From JADCRZ01 sp037718865 (GTDB lineage Bacteria; Bacteroidota; Bacteroidia; Chitinophagales; Chitinophagaceae), in contig JBBJMP010000027.1 in NCBI GenBank assembly GCA_037718865.1, positions 13,167 to 77,166 of the forward strand: a DNA stretch of 64,000 nt, read 5' to 3'. Below the pieces are notes generated by a model. That model searched no databases. It saw only the letters and a program-made list of their open reading frames with translations, and was not told where the DNA came from. Below, piece after piece: positions 17,138 to 26,206 of the stretch. A program made the translations under genes and the position numbers. Positions within the stretch are counted from its first letter, which is position 1. Each line of letters starts with the position of its first letter.

Positions 17138-19171
17138 CTATTCTATGCCAATTTCAATCGTCTTGGCTCCCCTTGCATTTGCCTCCCTGACCATATGTTC
17201 TGTTCCCCCAGGCCCATCTCCGCCCTTACCGTTCCATAAGGCAATCAGGGTCATGTGCAATCCGCCATTGTCCAGACCCTGGTTCAGCATCCAGAGGTTA
17301 TTGCGCTCCCAGATGGTATAATCTTTTTTATATTTTAACCAATTTGGAAGCTCTTTGGTTTGCGATAACACCTGCCAGGGTAGTTTCAGGAATAGGCGGT
17401 CAAACCTTTCTACCCATGCCGGGCCTGCAAAGGCTACAGATTCGCCTACAAATTGATCCCTCGGAACTGCCAGGTACAAATCTGTTTTAATACCCAGTTC
17501 TTCACATACCTCATGAAACAAGATATCTCCTCCGCTGGCACCTCCCGCTAAACCGGTTAAAGTACCCTTTACTTTTTCCTGTTCCTGCCTGACGATTTCC
17601 TTGATAGCTTTTTTTACCTCTTCTTCTTTTTCAGGTGGAAAGCGGGGTTCTTTTCTTCCGGGCTGATCGATCATATGGCCCGTAAATAAAAGGGTATGAA
17701 CTTTTGTTTTGCCACCGCCAAATGAAATGGGAGGTAAAGCCTCGAGCGCAGCCTGAATGTTAGCCTTTGCCACGCCGAGCTGTTGATAAATAAGCAGCTG
17801 GCGCACAGTGGCATCAAGGTTAAGGTTGTTGGCGTCTCTCAGAGCATTTTGATAAGTTAGCTTAACGCGGGCGGGCCTGGTTTCCGTAAGGCAAATAAAA
17901 TCTGCTTCGGTAATTTTTAGCCAGTAATAATCTTTATGTTCTTTGTCAATTGTTTTTTTCCCGGCTTCAATTGAAATGAAAACAGATTGCTTCAGGACCT
18001 TAAGCCTTTCCTTTAGTGCGTTGATCCTTTGTGTGGCCAGATCCTGTGAATCGAAGAGCAGCTCCCAGATCTCGGGGTATTGCTCTGCGAGCGTGATCAT
18101 TATCGTTAAAAGTCCTAATGTATTGATGCCTGCATAATAATGATTCAGGCATTCCATAAATCCCTGCTCATAGGTCTCAAAGGCTTGGATAAGGTATGCG
18201 GATCCGATCGCTGCAGACGGGCGGTCGGCTTCAGGTAAATATTTCCACGATTCCAGCCACAAAACTTTGGCGTTGCGGGCCTTAAGCGCATAAAATTCCG
18301 CCCTTTGCCAGGGGGTAAGTTCTTTTTGTTCAGACAGCAGGTTCCCAATAGCGATATTCGAGCTTTCAAATAATGCTTCACCTTGTTGTGGGTTGGATGC
18401 GATCTCTGCTTCCGCCAGTCGCTGATAGATAGTTGCGAGGCGATCATTTGCCTGCAGATCGTTCTTTTTATAACGGATGATTTTTTCCCAGACAATACGT
18501 GCCGGCTCCAGGCAACGAACCTCGTAAAGCGCTTCTCCAATTTTACGTAGTCCGGGTATATACCAGGGGAAGCCGGAAATCTCCGAAGCCATCATGGCCA
18601 GTTTAGCCGCATTTTTCTGAGCAGTAGTAATCCTAAGATCCACTTCAAAATCTTCAGGAATCGCCAAAAACCTTTCAGGGTCTTGGGATTCCAGCTTATC
18701 CAACGCCTTAAAAACAGGACTATCATTCCGGTTGGCTTTAATTGTTTCATCAAGAGCCTGAACCAGCTCTGCAATGGAAGAGGATGGTTCATCTTTTTTA
18801 TAAGTAATGTATCTAAATCCAAGAATATCAAATGGCGTTTCATCAAAGCCTGGACACTTTATGAGAACCGTTCGCTTATCGCGTAAAGCGTGTCTGATGC
18901 CCAATTCGTAAAAAACATTAGCGTTATGGATAGAGAGGTCTGCAATAACCAGGTCGGCTACTAAAAGCAGCGAGAACATGTCCTCATGAATGCTGCCGGA
19001 CTCAAAGATTAGCCCTGTAGTGCCACCGGTTAGTCCTACCTTTTTCAGCGCAGGCATCATCAGTTCTTCCTGAACAAGATCGAAATTGAATTCTACCGTC
19101 ACCTGGTTTCCAGCGGTGTCCTTTTGCAGGACTTTCCTGTTGCCAAAGGGGCGAACAATGAAGACGTCCAT
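17138..19171 (-). CDS. TIR/deoxyribosyltransferase-like, TPR, SLOG-like protein
   Basis: A 677-residue protein with three parts. The first 120 residues hold VFIVRPFG, GSIHEDMFSLLLVADLVIADLS and NANVFYELGIRHAL, the pattern of nucleoside 2-deoxyribosyltransferase/TIR-like N-termini found on TRAFs-binding (DUF4071) proteins. The middle (about 160-450) is a helical TPR array. The C-terminal 190 residues carry FTGHMIDQPGR, GLAGGASGGDILFHEV and LAVPRDQFVGESVA, resembling a SLOG-like Rossmann fold that could sense or process a nucleotide. Family names are from memory of similar proteins. It lies between patatin and trypsin-like genes and is a candidate sensor of a conflict system. Confidence 0.75.
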   Translation of the reverse strand: MDVFIVRPFGNRKVLQKDTAGNQVTVEFNFDLVQEELMMPALKKVGLTGGTTGLIFESGSIHEDMFSLLLVADLVIADLSIHNANVFYELGIRHALRDKRTVLIKCPGFDETPFDILGFRYITYKKDEPSSSIAELVQALDETIKANRNDSPVFKALDKLESQDPERFLAIPEDFEVDLRITTAQKNAAKLAMMASEISGFPWYIPGLRKIGEALYEVRCLEPARIVWEKIIRYKKNDLQANDRLATIYQRLAEAEIASNPQQGEALFESSNIAIGNLLSEQKELTPWQRAEFYALKARNAKVLWLESWKYLPEADRPSAAIGSAYLIQAFETYEQGFMECLNHYYAGINTLGLLTIMITLAEQYPEIWELLFDSQDLATQRINALKERLKVLKQSVFISIEAGKKTIDKEHKDYYWLKITEADFICLTETRPARVKLTYQNALRDANNLNLDATVRQLLIYQQLGVAKANIQAALEALPPISFGGGKTKVHTLLFTGHMIDQPGRKEPRFPPEKEEEVKKAIKEIVRQEQEKVKGTLTGLAGGASGGDILFHEVCEELGIKTDLYLAVPRDQFVGESVAFAGPAWVERFDRLFLKLPWQVLSQTKELPNWLKYKKDYTIWERNNLWMLNQGLDNGGLHMTLIALWNGKGGDGPGGTEHMVREANARGAKTIEIGIE

Positions 19172-19245
19172 ATGTTTTAATAAATTTATTAAATGATGAA
19201 ATGAGGTGACTACGTATGATCATTTACGTTACCTTTATTTATCGA

Positions 19246-20424
19246 TCATACAGGTATCTCTTTCAAATCGAAAACATCCGGTAAATGATTGCTACTTACA
19301 TACTGCCTCGCAGCCGCTACTCCTATCTGTATAAGCAAATCTACATTCTCCGGAAGGTCCATGTTCATCAAACTTGAAATCTTTACGTCACTAAGGTCGG
19401 TGATGCCGATTGAATCCAATTCATTTTTCACCACTTCAACATTGTATCGCAAGTAGCTGAATGCTTTGCCTCCATGTATCGCATCATCACTAAGGTTATC
19501 AATTTCAGAATCAATTTTTCTCAACGGACCCGTTCCAGTTCCAATAAAGTGCATCATCATTTCTACCAGTTCGTTCGCATCACTCATAAACTGTTCAGGC
19601 GCTAATTTGGCTATGTCGAGAAGATTGGGATCGTTCCATTTTTGACCGATAAGTTTTTTACTCCTTCTTCCTGTTCCTATCGACACGATCAACATATCCT
19701 TTTCTCCTGTTTCCCATCTTAAATTAAACCCCTTTAGTGTAGCTACCAGAAACAGTTGCAGTGAAGGGTTATTCATCATGCTCATGCCACCGTCTACGAA
19801 AACACCTTCCTGGCCCAAACCAACATCGATAATTTCAGGTTCGAAAAAACTGGGAGCCGCAGTGCTTGCCCGGACAATATCCCGGATAAAAAACCGGTTT
19901 TGCTTAAAGTATTTTGCCTCCGGATTATTGGTCACCGGCCAGGTACTGCAGGTATCAAGCCGTTTTGCTACTACGCATAACCCTGTCTTATTTGTATTGT
20001 CTCCCAAACGGGCATCGCCGAATATTTTTTGCAGTTCATCCTTAAGGGGTTTTGAATCATACTTTCTGTTCGTATAAATTCTTTTTCCGAACAAATTGAA
20101 CCCATTCCGGTCACTGAATATTCTACCACCGAGGCTTATATACATTTCTTTAATTTCTGCGGCAGAATAGCCTCCCACAGCCAGTAACGCCGCAATAATA
20201 GCTCCGGTACTGGTACCGCCAATGAGATCAAAATAATGATGGAGCCTGAACTTATCTTTGTTCATTATGCCTAGTTTATCATGCCTTTCAGCAAGAATAC
20301 GTTCAATTTCTTCTAAAAACCCCACTGTTAGTGCCCCACGGATACCTCCTCCATCTAACGATAAGATTTTTTTTGGCCCTTTGGCCTTAAGCCTTTTTTG
20401 CAGTGATTCTGAAATTTCTGGCAT
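19246..20424 (-). CDS. Patatin-like phospholipase
   Basis: A 392-residue patatin-domain lipid acyl hydrolase. The oxyanion motif DGGGIRG is at residues 24-30, the nucleophile elbow GTSTG is at 70-74 (Ser72), and the catalytic Asp is in FVDGGMSMMNNP. There is no signal peptide, so it would act on the inner leaflet of the membrane. This form resembles effectors such as CapV of CBASS, but no cyclase gene is nearby. It is the first gene of the minus-strand cluster, 74 bp before the TPR/SLOG-like gene. The intergenic stretch upstream (20425-20790) would hold the promoter. Confidence 0.9.
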   Translation of the reverse strand: MPEISESLQKRLKAKGPKKILSLDGGGIRGALTVGFLEEIERILAERHDKLGIMNKDKFRLHHYFDLIGGTSTGAIIAALLAVGGYSAAEIKEMYISLGGRIFSDRNGFNLFGKRIYTNRKYDSKPLKDELQKIFGDARLGDNTNKTGLCVVAKRLDTCSTWPVTNNPEAKYFKQNRFFIRDIVRASTAAPSFFEPEIIDVGLGQEGVFVDGGMSMMNNPSLQLFLVATLKGFNLRWETGEKDMLIVSIGTGRRSKKLIGQKWNDPNLLDIAKLAPEQFMSDANELVEMMMHFIGTGTGPLRKIDSEIDNLSDDAIHGGKAFSYLRYNVEVVKNELDSIGITDLSDVKISSLMNMDLPENVDLLIQIGVAAARQYVSSNHLPDVFDLKEIPV

Positions 20425-20793
20425 GTGTAACTTTTTTAATGATTAATAAGCCGTACAGTTATATTTTGTTTAGATCAGTTGCATAATATAGCATATGCAG
20501 GCAGCTGCTATTGTCCAATCCAGAGGTGAAATCTGAAAAATGTAATGATTAATTAGAGTAGGAAGGAAGGCAATTCACAGGATGGTATTGGATAGTAATA
20601 TAAGCATTAGTTGGAATTGATGCAAGTCCCAGCGAAAATTATATTTTGATTGCATTTCAGGGTTGTGTCTTCAATGTATTATTTTTACATAAAGTATATT
20701 GTACAGCCTGATTATCAACTCAGACAAATTTTTAATACCATTGGAGAATGACATATTATTTTCAGAGAGACAACGCTTCAATCAAATCTGGCT
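20425..20793. other. Intergenic region without a recognised gene
   Basis: AT-rich stretch between the patatin gene and a doubtful small frame. I see no tRNA-like fold, IS end or long repeat. It should contain the promoter of the minus-strand cluster, but no clear TAnnTTTG box was picked out on that strand. Confidence 0.4.
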
Positions 20794-21003
20794 TTGGATA
20801 TTTTGTTGGGAGTAAATGGAATATTTATTTTCGGACTTGCCAGGCAGTTATTTTTTGAACAACAATTTGGCGACAGACCCATGTCAAACCTGGGACTTAT
20901 TATTACAACAGCATTGACGACGCTGCTGTCACTGTTGTTTTGGGTTAAAGATGAGGCTACAGCAGTTTTGAAGCAGCTCGGGCGTTGGACTGTAGATGAA
21001 TAA
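20794..21003 (+). CDS. Possible small membrane protein
   Basis: A 69-codon frame starting at TTG, with hydrophobic stretches (VNGIFIFGLARQLFF and LIITTALTTLLSLLFWV) and a charged tail. It has no ATG, and a short unrelated ATG frame overlaps it. It may be a real small membrane protein or a remnant. Confidence 0.3.
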   Translation: MDILLGVNGIFIFGLARQLFFEQQFGDRPMSNLGLIITTALTTLLSLLFWVKDEATAVLKQLGRWTVDE

Positions 21004-21065
21004 GGGAGGCTATAGTGAAGGAGAAACTGGTTTAATCAAAGCTGTGAGTTACACCTCTACGCAGT

Positions 21066-22058
21066 TTATATGCATGAAGCTTCGAGGATAGAGATCCCTG
21101 CACGTGTTTCGATCTCTTGCTCCAAAGAAAATCCGGTTGCCTGAAATAAATCTTCGTATTCTTCCCTGGTCCGTTGCCGCCCACCCAGCAAAGTCAACAT
21201 GTGTATATCTAACGTCTTTGACCAGTCAGGGCCCGCGTGATCAGGAACGATTGTTTCTAATAAAAAAAGCTTTGCGTGAGATGGCGCTGCCTTTCTGATT
21301 GCTTTTAGAATTGCAACAGCCTCATCGTTTGCCCAGTCGTGAATTACTTCCATTACCAGGTAAGCTTCGCAAGCAGGAAACCTGTCCTTAAAGAAATCTC
21401 CCGGCTGTAAGGTGAGCCGCTCTGAAGCAAGCCCTGACGCCTCATTGATTACGTGCGGTAGATCAAATAAAACTCCTGTTGCGGCGGGAGCTGAATCAAG
21501 TATAGCCTTTAGCAGGTGACCACGTCCACCACCAATATCAGCAAATGAACTAAATTTTGAAAAGTCATACGCAGCTAAAATTCCATAAAGCTGACCTTGT
21601 GCTTTGGCAGCCATTGCTTCATTAAAAATGCAGCTATCTTCCGGATGTTCGGCAAAGTAATTCCAGAACCCGCCCGGGTATGTTTTTTCAACTGCAGGCT
21701 GACCAGATTTAACTGTGTCCAGCAAAGCTTCATAAGAACGCCAGTTTATAGACAATCCAAACATGCGGGCAAAACCCCGCATAGACTGGGGGTGATCACT
21801 TCGCAGCAGACGCGAAGCCATGGAATGAGAGAATAAATTATCGGTAGATTCAAAGACACCATGGGCAGAAAGAAGTCGCAAAAGTCGTGCAAGTGCATCA
21901 GGACTGACATTCACCAGCGATGCCAGCTGCTTAGCAGTAAGAGGGGTGTCCTCCAAGACGTCAGCAATGCCAAGATCGGCTACTACGTGCAGGCATCTTG
22001 GCAAACAATAACCGCCGGCAATCTGCTGAATCGTATCAAAAGGATTAGAATTATTCAT
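21066..22058 (-). CDS. SAM-dependent O-methyltransferase, COMT-like
   Basis: A 330-residue protein from the ATG at 22058 (MNNSNPFDTIQQI). The upstream ATG at 22118 adds residues without similarity. It has an N-terminal dimerisation winged helix (LGIADVLEDTPLTAKQLASLVNVS, then LARLLRLLSAHGVF) and a C-terminal Rossmann methyltransferase with the SAM motif FADIGGGRGHLL, the central LVMEVIHDW, and LLETIVP. This is the Methyltransf_2 arrangement of small-molecule O-methyltransferases. The substrate is unknown and it stands alone, with no biosynthetic genes beside it. Confidence 0.88.
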   Translation of the reverse strand: MNNSNPFDTIQQIAGGYCLPRCLHVVADLGIADVLEDTPLTAKQLASLVNVSPDALARLLRLLSAHGVFESTDNLFSHSMASRLLRSDHPQSMRGFARMFGLSINWRSYEALLDTVKSGQPAVEKTYPGGFWNYFAEHPEDSCIFNEAMAAKAQGQLYGILAAYDFSKFSSFADIGGGRGHLLKAILDSAPAATGVLFDLPHVINEASGLASERLTLQPGDFFKDRFPACEAYLVMEVIHDWANDEAVAILKAIRKAAPSHAKLFLLETIVPDHAGPDWSKTLDIHMLTLLGGRQRTREEYEDLFQATGFSLEQEIETRAGISILEASCI

Positions 22059-22223
22059 GATAGTGTCTTTATAAATTGGTTGTCCACAGGCCGGCTTCCG
22101 GGTACAATTAACCAACAATATAATATTAATTTGAGAATGCCCGTCAATGGGGTGGAATCAAAGTGAAACAATTTGAAATCATACCGCAAAGCTTCTTTAT
22201 CTTATACCTATTAACAATAGCCG

Positions 22224-22919
22224 ATGAAAATAATTGCAATGGGTGATATGCATGGCAGAGATTTCTGGAAATCAATTGCCCATACACAAGCGTTTGACAA
22301 GTTGGTATTCCTGGGAGATTACTTTGATTCCTTTGATATTAGCGCAACAGAGCAAATGAACAATTTCCGGGAAATTATGGCTTACAAAAAAGCCTATCCT
22401 GACAAAGTAGTCCTGCTTACTGGTAATCATGATTTTCATTACTTCCCAGTGGTCATGGGTAATGAAATGTACTCGGGATTCCAGGAGAAGTATGCTTTTC
22501 AAATCAGCCATTTGATCGAAGAACATAAGGATTTGCTGCAGATGTGTTTTAAATGGGAGAGCCACCTGTTCACACATGCAGGAGTAACACATACCTGGTT
22601 GAACAATGTTGGGTATGATGAAGAAGAAATAGAAGTATTTGTGAATGAATTATTCCAATATCAGCCGCGTAAATTCTGTTTCAATGGGAGTGATCCTTAT
22701 GGAGATGATGTAACACAATCTCCTATCTGGGTAAGGCCGGCAAGCCTGACGAAAAATGCTTATAAGTACGAAAGTATAAAGCAAGTAGTAGGGCATACTA
22801 CAGTAAAAAAGCTGACAGTAGAAAAAAACCGGTTTTATTTTATCGATACCCTGGGTACTTCTCAAGAGTACTTTAGTTTAGCAGATGGGCTTGTAAGTAT
22901 TAATAAAGTCTTTTCTTAG
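22224..22919 (+). CDS. Calcineurin-like metallophosphoesterase
   Basis: A 231-residue phosphoesterase with GDMHGR at residues 7-12, FLGDYFDSF, TGNHDFHY and a later GHT motif in VVGHTTVKKL. These provide the metal ligands of the calcineurin-like family. It is cytosolic, and the substrate is not predictable. It is the last intact host gene before the accessory region. Confidence 0.88.
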   Translation: MKIIAMGDMHGRDFWKSIAHTQAFDKLVFLGDYFDSFDISATEQMNNFREIMAYKKAYPDKVVLLTGNHDFHYFPVVMGNEMYSGFQEKYAFQISHLIEEHKDLLQMCFKWESHLFTHAGVTHTWLNNVGYDEEEIEVFVNELFQYQPRKFCFNGSDPYGDDVTQSPIWVRPASLTKNAYKYESIKQVVGHTTVKKLTVEKNRFYFIDTLGTSQEYFSLADGLVSINKVFS

Positions 22920-23396
22920 CGGAGGCTTATCTTAATGATCTCTAACCAGCCATGCAACAACAGGACTACCAAAAGGGGTTATAAAAGCGTTTAATCTTCC
23001 CCCCGAAACCTTCTTCTTTGAACGGAGTACTTCTCCGGTTGACGGATTAATCCATTTTAAATTATAGTTCGTTTTATCATCTGGTAAATCAATTGTTAGT
23101 TTCCCGGATTCGCAAAAGATGATGTACCCGGTTCCTTTTTTTCCCAATACATATTCTTGCAAGTCCGCATGTTTAATTGGCAGCGGGTCCGTTTTGCGGC
23201 GTTCTCAAAGAATGTGCTATCCGCGATCTTTGGAAGATCTGCAAGCGATCCACCGCCAATAAATACGGCCCAGTCTGAAAATTTAATCCCGCGTCGCGAA
23301 TATACGATCGCCTTTTCAGGATATTTGATATGAAACTCATGGACCGTTCGATAGATTTGACTGAAAGAAGATTCCCCCACATCGAGAATACGCGAA

Positions 23397-24383
23397 TAGG
23401 GTTATCCATTTAAGTCGCATTTGCTTTATAGGCGTAGGGTTCATGTTGCATCATTCTCTCAATCAGCTTGTGCCAGATGGTTGGTAGAAAGTTTCTCCGG
23501 TTAAATCTGAAGAAGAATTCATCTAAATATCCGTTCATGAATCTTTCTGAACACTTATGATGTATACCTCTTAGCCATCCTTTCAAATTCATGATTAAAT
23601 AATGCAATCCCATAAAGTTTTTCCCTTTACTTGAGGGCTTTTGCTTGATTTCAAATTCACTTTCCAGTGGCCAGTAACCCCTCCATTGATCCGTCTTAAT
23701 CTGGGTGTTATCTTTGTCAATATATTTCTCGAAGAAAGGCTTAAAGCTTTCTGCACTGGCATCTTCAATCGTTTGTGCATAGGCTCGTCCTATTTTATCT
23801 CCTTGTACTTTTTCAACTGCCATCACTACCAGCTTCTTATCTCCCTTGCTTCTTCCGCGTTCGCCCTCATCTACTCCCCCAATCATCAATTCATCCACTT
23901 CTACATGACCACTAAGAAGATGTTTGCCGCTGCTTGCCATTGCCTCCTGTGCCTTTCGTTTAAACAACCAGGAAGATTTTTGATTGATGCCGTATTCATT
24001 AGCCAATTCTATGGTTGACATTCCTTTTTTGCGCACAGAGATCCGAAAGTTAATCCCAAAAGCCTTCAGCAGCGGGATCTTCATCTTGTGAAACAATGTG
24101 TGTGCTGTGACAGATTCATCATACCCGCACTGTGTACATCGCAAATGAAACCGAGTCTTGCCTTTGCAGCTTTTCTTCCCATTGCAATTGCGGCATCGAT
24201 AACCGTCATTCCATTTTAAATCAAACAGATACTGCCTGCAATCATCTTCACTTGTAAAGAACTTATTAAACTCACTAATGGTGATTCCCTGAAACATACT
24301 CAAATATTTAGTACAAATATACTAAATTTATTAGCTAAGGTCTATTTCTTATCTTCGCTTTGCGCTCTATCTGGATAACCCTA
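23397..24383 (-). mobile_element. IS1595-family element, copy 1
   Basis: A 987-bp insertion with 12-bp perfect terminal inverted repeats TAGGGTTATCCA and an 8-bp target duplication TACGCGAA on both sides (23389-23396 and 24384-24391). It encodes one transposase. Copy 2 at 25220-26206 has the same length and an identical transposase, so both moved recently. Confidence 0.95.
23410..24303 (-). CDS. IS1595-family (ISXO2-like) transposase
   Basis: A 297-residue DDE transposase. The N-terminus has a zinc-ribbon (CRNCNGKKSC and LRCTQCGYDE), then an HTH-like segment (STIELANEYGINQKSSWLFKR), and the ISXO2-type catalytic region beginning HVEVDELMIGG. It is intact and cuts out and reinserts the element. 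The codons are identical to those of the second copy. Confidence 0.95.
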   Translation of the reverse strand: MSMFQGITISEFNKFFTSEDDCRQYLFDLKWNDGYRCRNCNGKKSCKGKTRFHLRCTQCGYDESVTAHTLFHKMKIPLLKAFGINFRISVRKKGMSTIELANEYGINQKSSWLFKRKAQEAMASSGKHLLSGHVEVDELMIGGVDEGERGRSKGDKKLVVMAVEKVQGDKIGRAYAQTIEDASAESFKPFFEKYIDKDNTQIKTDQWRGYWPLESEFEIKQKPSSKGKNFMGLHYLIMNLKGWLRGIHHKCSERFMNGYLDEFFFRFNRRNFLPTIWHKLIERMMQHEPYAYKANAT

Positions 24384-24609
24384 TACGCGAATATTGACGT
24401 TCCGCGAGGCTTTGTCCTCCAACGGGTGCATATAAACTGTGCCGTCTTTCCGGTAATGCTTTCGACGTAACAACACCAGTTCTGGTCGAAATCTCCAGGT
24501 TCCCACCGGGTAAGCGGATAGTCAACATAGATACCGATTTTATCTGTTCCGGTTTTTTCCAGCCATTCTTTGGTAGATGGACGGTTTACGATTTTGATAG
24601 TGCGATCAG

Positions 24610-24631
24610 TGGAGCTGGAGGGAGTCGAACC
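24610..24631 (-). other. tRNA 3'-end fragment, probable integration site
   Basis: Read on the minus strand, this 22-bp stretch is GGTTCGACTCCC followed by TCCAGCTCCA. It matches the T-loop, 3' T-stem and 3' acceptor end of a tRNA gene. The bases before it cannot pair to make the rest of the tRNA, so only the 3' end is present. Such displaced ends mark attachment sites of tyrosine-integrase elements, and an integrase gene starts 170 bp away. The full tRNA is expected at the other end of the element and was not found in this window. Confidence 0.6.
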
Positions 24632-25219
24632 TGCTTTATTCAGCTTTAATCCCGAGACCAACCTGGTAGCTAATACATTAATTATCAGCAATATTCTTAC
24701 ATTAACTTAAATCCAAAGGTAAAATAAACTTAAAAATAAGGGGCAACTAAACGGGCAACTATCAATATATTTAGTTAAATTACGCATTAACCTTTCGGTA
24801 TGGGATCAGTAAATTTTTATCTAAAGAAGCGAGAAAAGGTAAGTAAGAAGTCCTTAATCTACTTAAAGTTTAAGTACAATGGGAAAGTGTTAGTTTATAG
24901 CTTTGGGCAAAGTATTGATCCAATAAATTGGAGCCCTTCCAAACAGAGGGTAAAAAGCAACAGAGCAACAACCGGAGATGGTCAGTTTTCATTAAATGAT
25001 TTGTTGGATAACCTGGAAATCGAATGCCAAAGAGCCTACAACAGTGAAATTCGCAATGGAATACCTGAACCGGCAACATTAAAACATAGGTTAGAAAAAT
25101 TACTTAATAAAAACCACGGAGCTGCGGCAGCCTCTTCCTTCCATAAATTAATCGAAAGATTCATTGCAGGCGAGATTAAATACAAAGGCCGGGAAAAAAG
25201 TTCTAATACTTTAAAAAAA

Positions 25220-26206
25220 TAGGGTTATCCATTTAAGTCGCATTTGCTTTATAGGCGTAGGGTTCATGTTGCATCATTCTCTCAATCAGCTTGTGCCAGA
25301 TGGTTGGTAGAAAGTTTCTCCGGTTAAATCTGAAGAAGAATTCATCTAAATATCCGTTCATGAATCTTTCTGAACACTTATGATGTATACCTCTTAGCCA
25401 TCCTTTCAAATTCATGATTAAATAATGCAATCCCATAAAGTTTTTCCCTTTACTTGAGGGCTTTTGCTTGATTTCAAATTCACTTTCCAGTGGCCAGTAA
25501 CCCCTCCATTGATCCGTCTTAATCTGGGTGTTATCTTTGTCAATATATTTCTCGAAGAAAGGCTTAAAGCTTTCTGCACTGGCATCTTCAATCGTTTGTG
25601 CATAGGCTCGTCCTATTTTATCTCCTTGTACTTTTTCAACTGCCATCACTACCAGCTTCTTATCTCCCTTGCTTCTTCCGCGTTCGCCCTCATCTACTCC
25701 CCCAATCATCAATTCATCCACTTCTACATGACCACTAAGAAGATGTTTGCCGCTGCTTGCCATTGCCTCCTGTGCCTTTCGTTTAAACAACCAGGAAGAT
25801 TTTTGATTGATGCCGTATTCATTAGCCAATTCTATGGTTGACATTCCTTTTTTGCGCACAGAGATCCGAAAGTTAATCCCAAAAGCCTTCAGCAGCGGGA
25901 TCTTCATCTTGTGAAACAATGTGTGTGCTGTGACAGATTCATCATACCCGCACTGTGTACATCGCAAATGAAACCGAGTCTTGCCTTTGCAGCTTTTCTT
26001 CCCATTGCAATTGCGGCATCGATAACCGTCATTCCATTTTAAATCAAACAGATACTGCCTGCAATCATCTTCACTTGTAAAGAACTTATTAAACTCACTA
26101 ATGGTGATTCCCTGAAACATACTCAAATATTTAGTACAAATATACTAAATTTATTAGCTAAGGTCTATTTCTTATCTTCGCTTTGCGCTCTATCTGGATA
26201 ACCCTA
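25220..26206 (-). mobile_element. IS1595-family element, copy 2
   Basis: A 987-bp element with the same inverted repeats as copy 1 and an 8-bp duplication TAAAAAAA (25212-25219 and 26207-26214). It interrupts the integrase gene exactly at LKK|YK. The different TSDs show that the two copies inserted independently. Confidence 0.95.
25233..26126 (-). CDS. IS1595-family transposase, copy 2
   Basis: Same 297-residue zinc-ribbon DDE transposase as in copy 1, with no amino-acid difference. It is intact and probably able to move itself and the other copy. Confidence 0.95.
   Translation of the reverse strand: MSMFQGITISEFNKFFTSEDDCRQYLFDLKWNDGYRCRNCNGKKSCKGKTRFHLRCTQCGYDESVTAHTLFHKMKIPLLKAFGINFRISVRKKGMSTIELANEYGINQKSSWLFKRKAQEAMASSGKHLLSGHVEVDELMIGGVDEGERGRSKGDKKLVVMAVEKVQGDKIGRAYAQTIEDASAESFKPFFEKYIDKDNTQIKTDQWRGYWPLESEFEIKQKPSSKGKNFMGLHYLIMNLKGWLRGIHHKCSERFMNGYLDEFFFRFNRRNFLPTIWHKLIERMMQHEPYAYKANAT

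Larger units (their letters stand above)
22932..24605 (-). pseudogene. Broken secreted hydrolase-like gene with collagen-binding-type domain
   Basis: Coding-like sequence on the minus strand is spread over all three frames. The last 76 codons (22932-23162) read TIDLPDDKTNYNLKWINP.TGE, a beta-sandwich resembling the putative collagen-binding domain at the end of some glycoside hydrolases. Upstream frames give KYPEKAIVYSRRGIKFSDW and, beyond the inserted IS1595 element, WLEKTGTDKIGIYVDYPL. At least one frameshift near 23195 and others near the IS site break the frame, and the N-terminus is missing. IS1595 copy 1 sits inside (23397-24383). Confidence 0.5.

Noticed and set aside
19246..20424. CBASS operon with patatin effector
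   Set aside because: No nucleotidyltransferase/cyclase gene is present on either side. The cluster has a different sensor-like gene.
23397..26206. Composite transposon made of two IS1595 copies
   Set aside because: Each copy has its own, different 8-bp duplication, so they inserted separately. No common outer duplication is seen.
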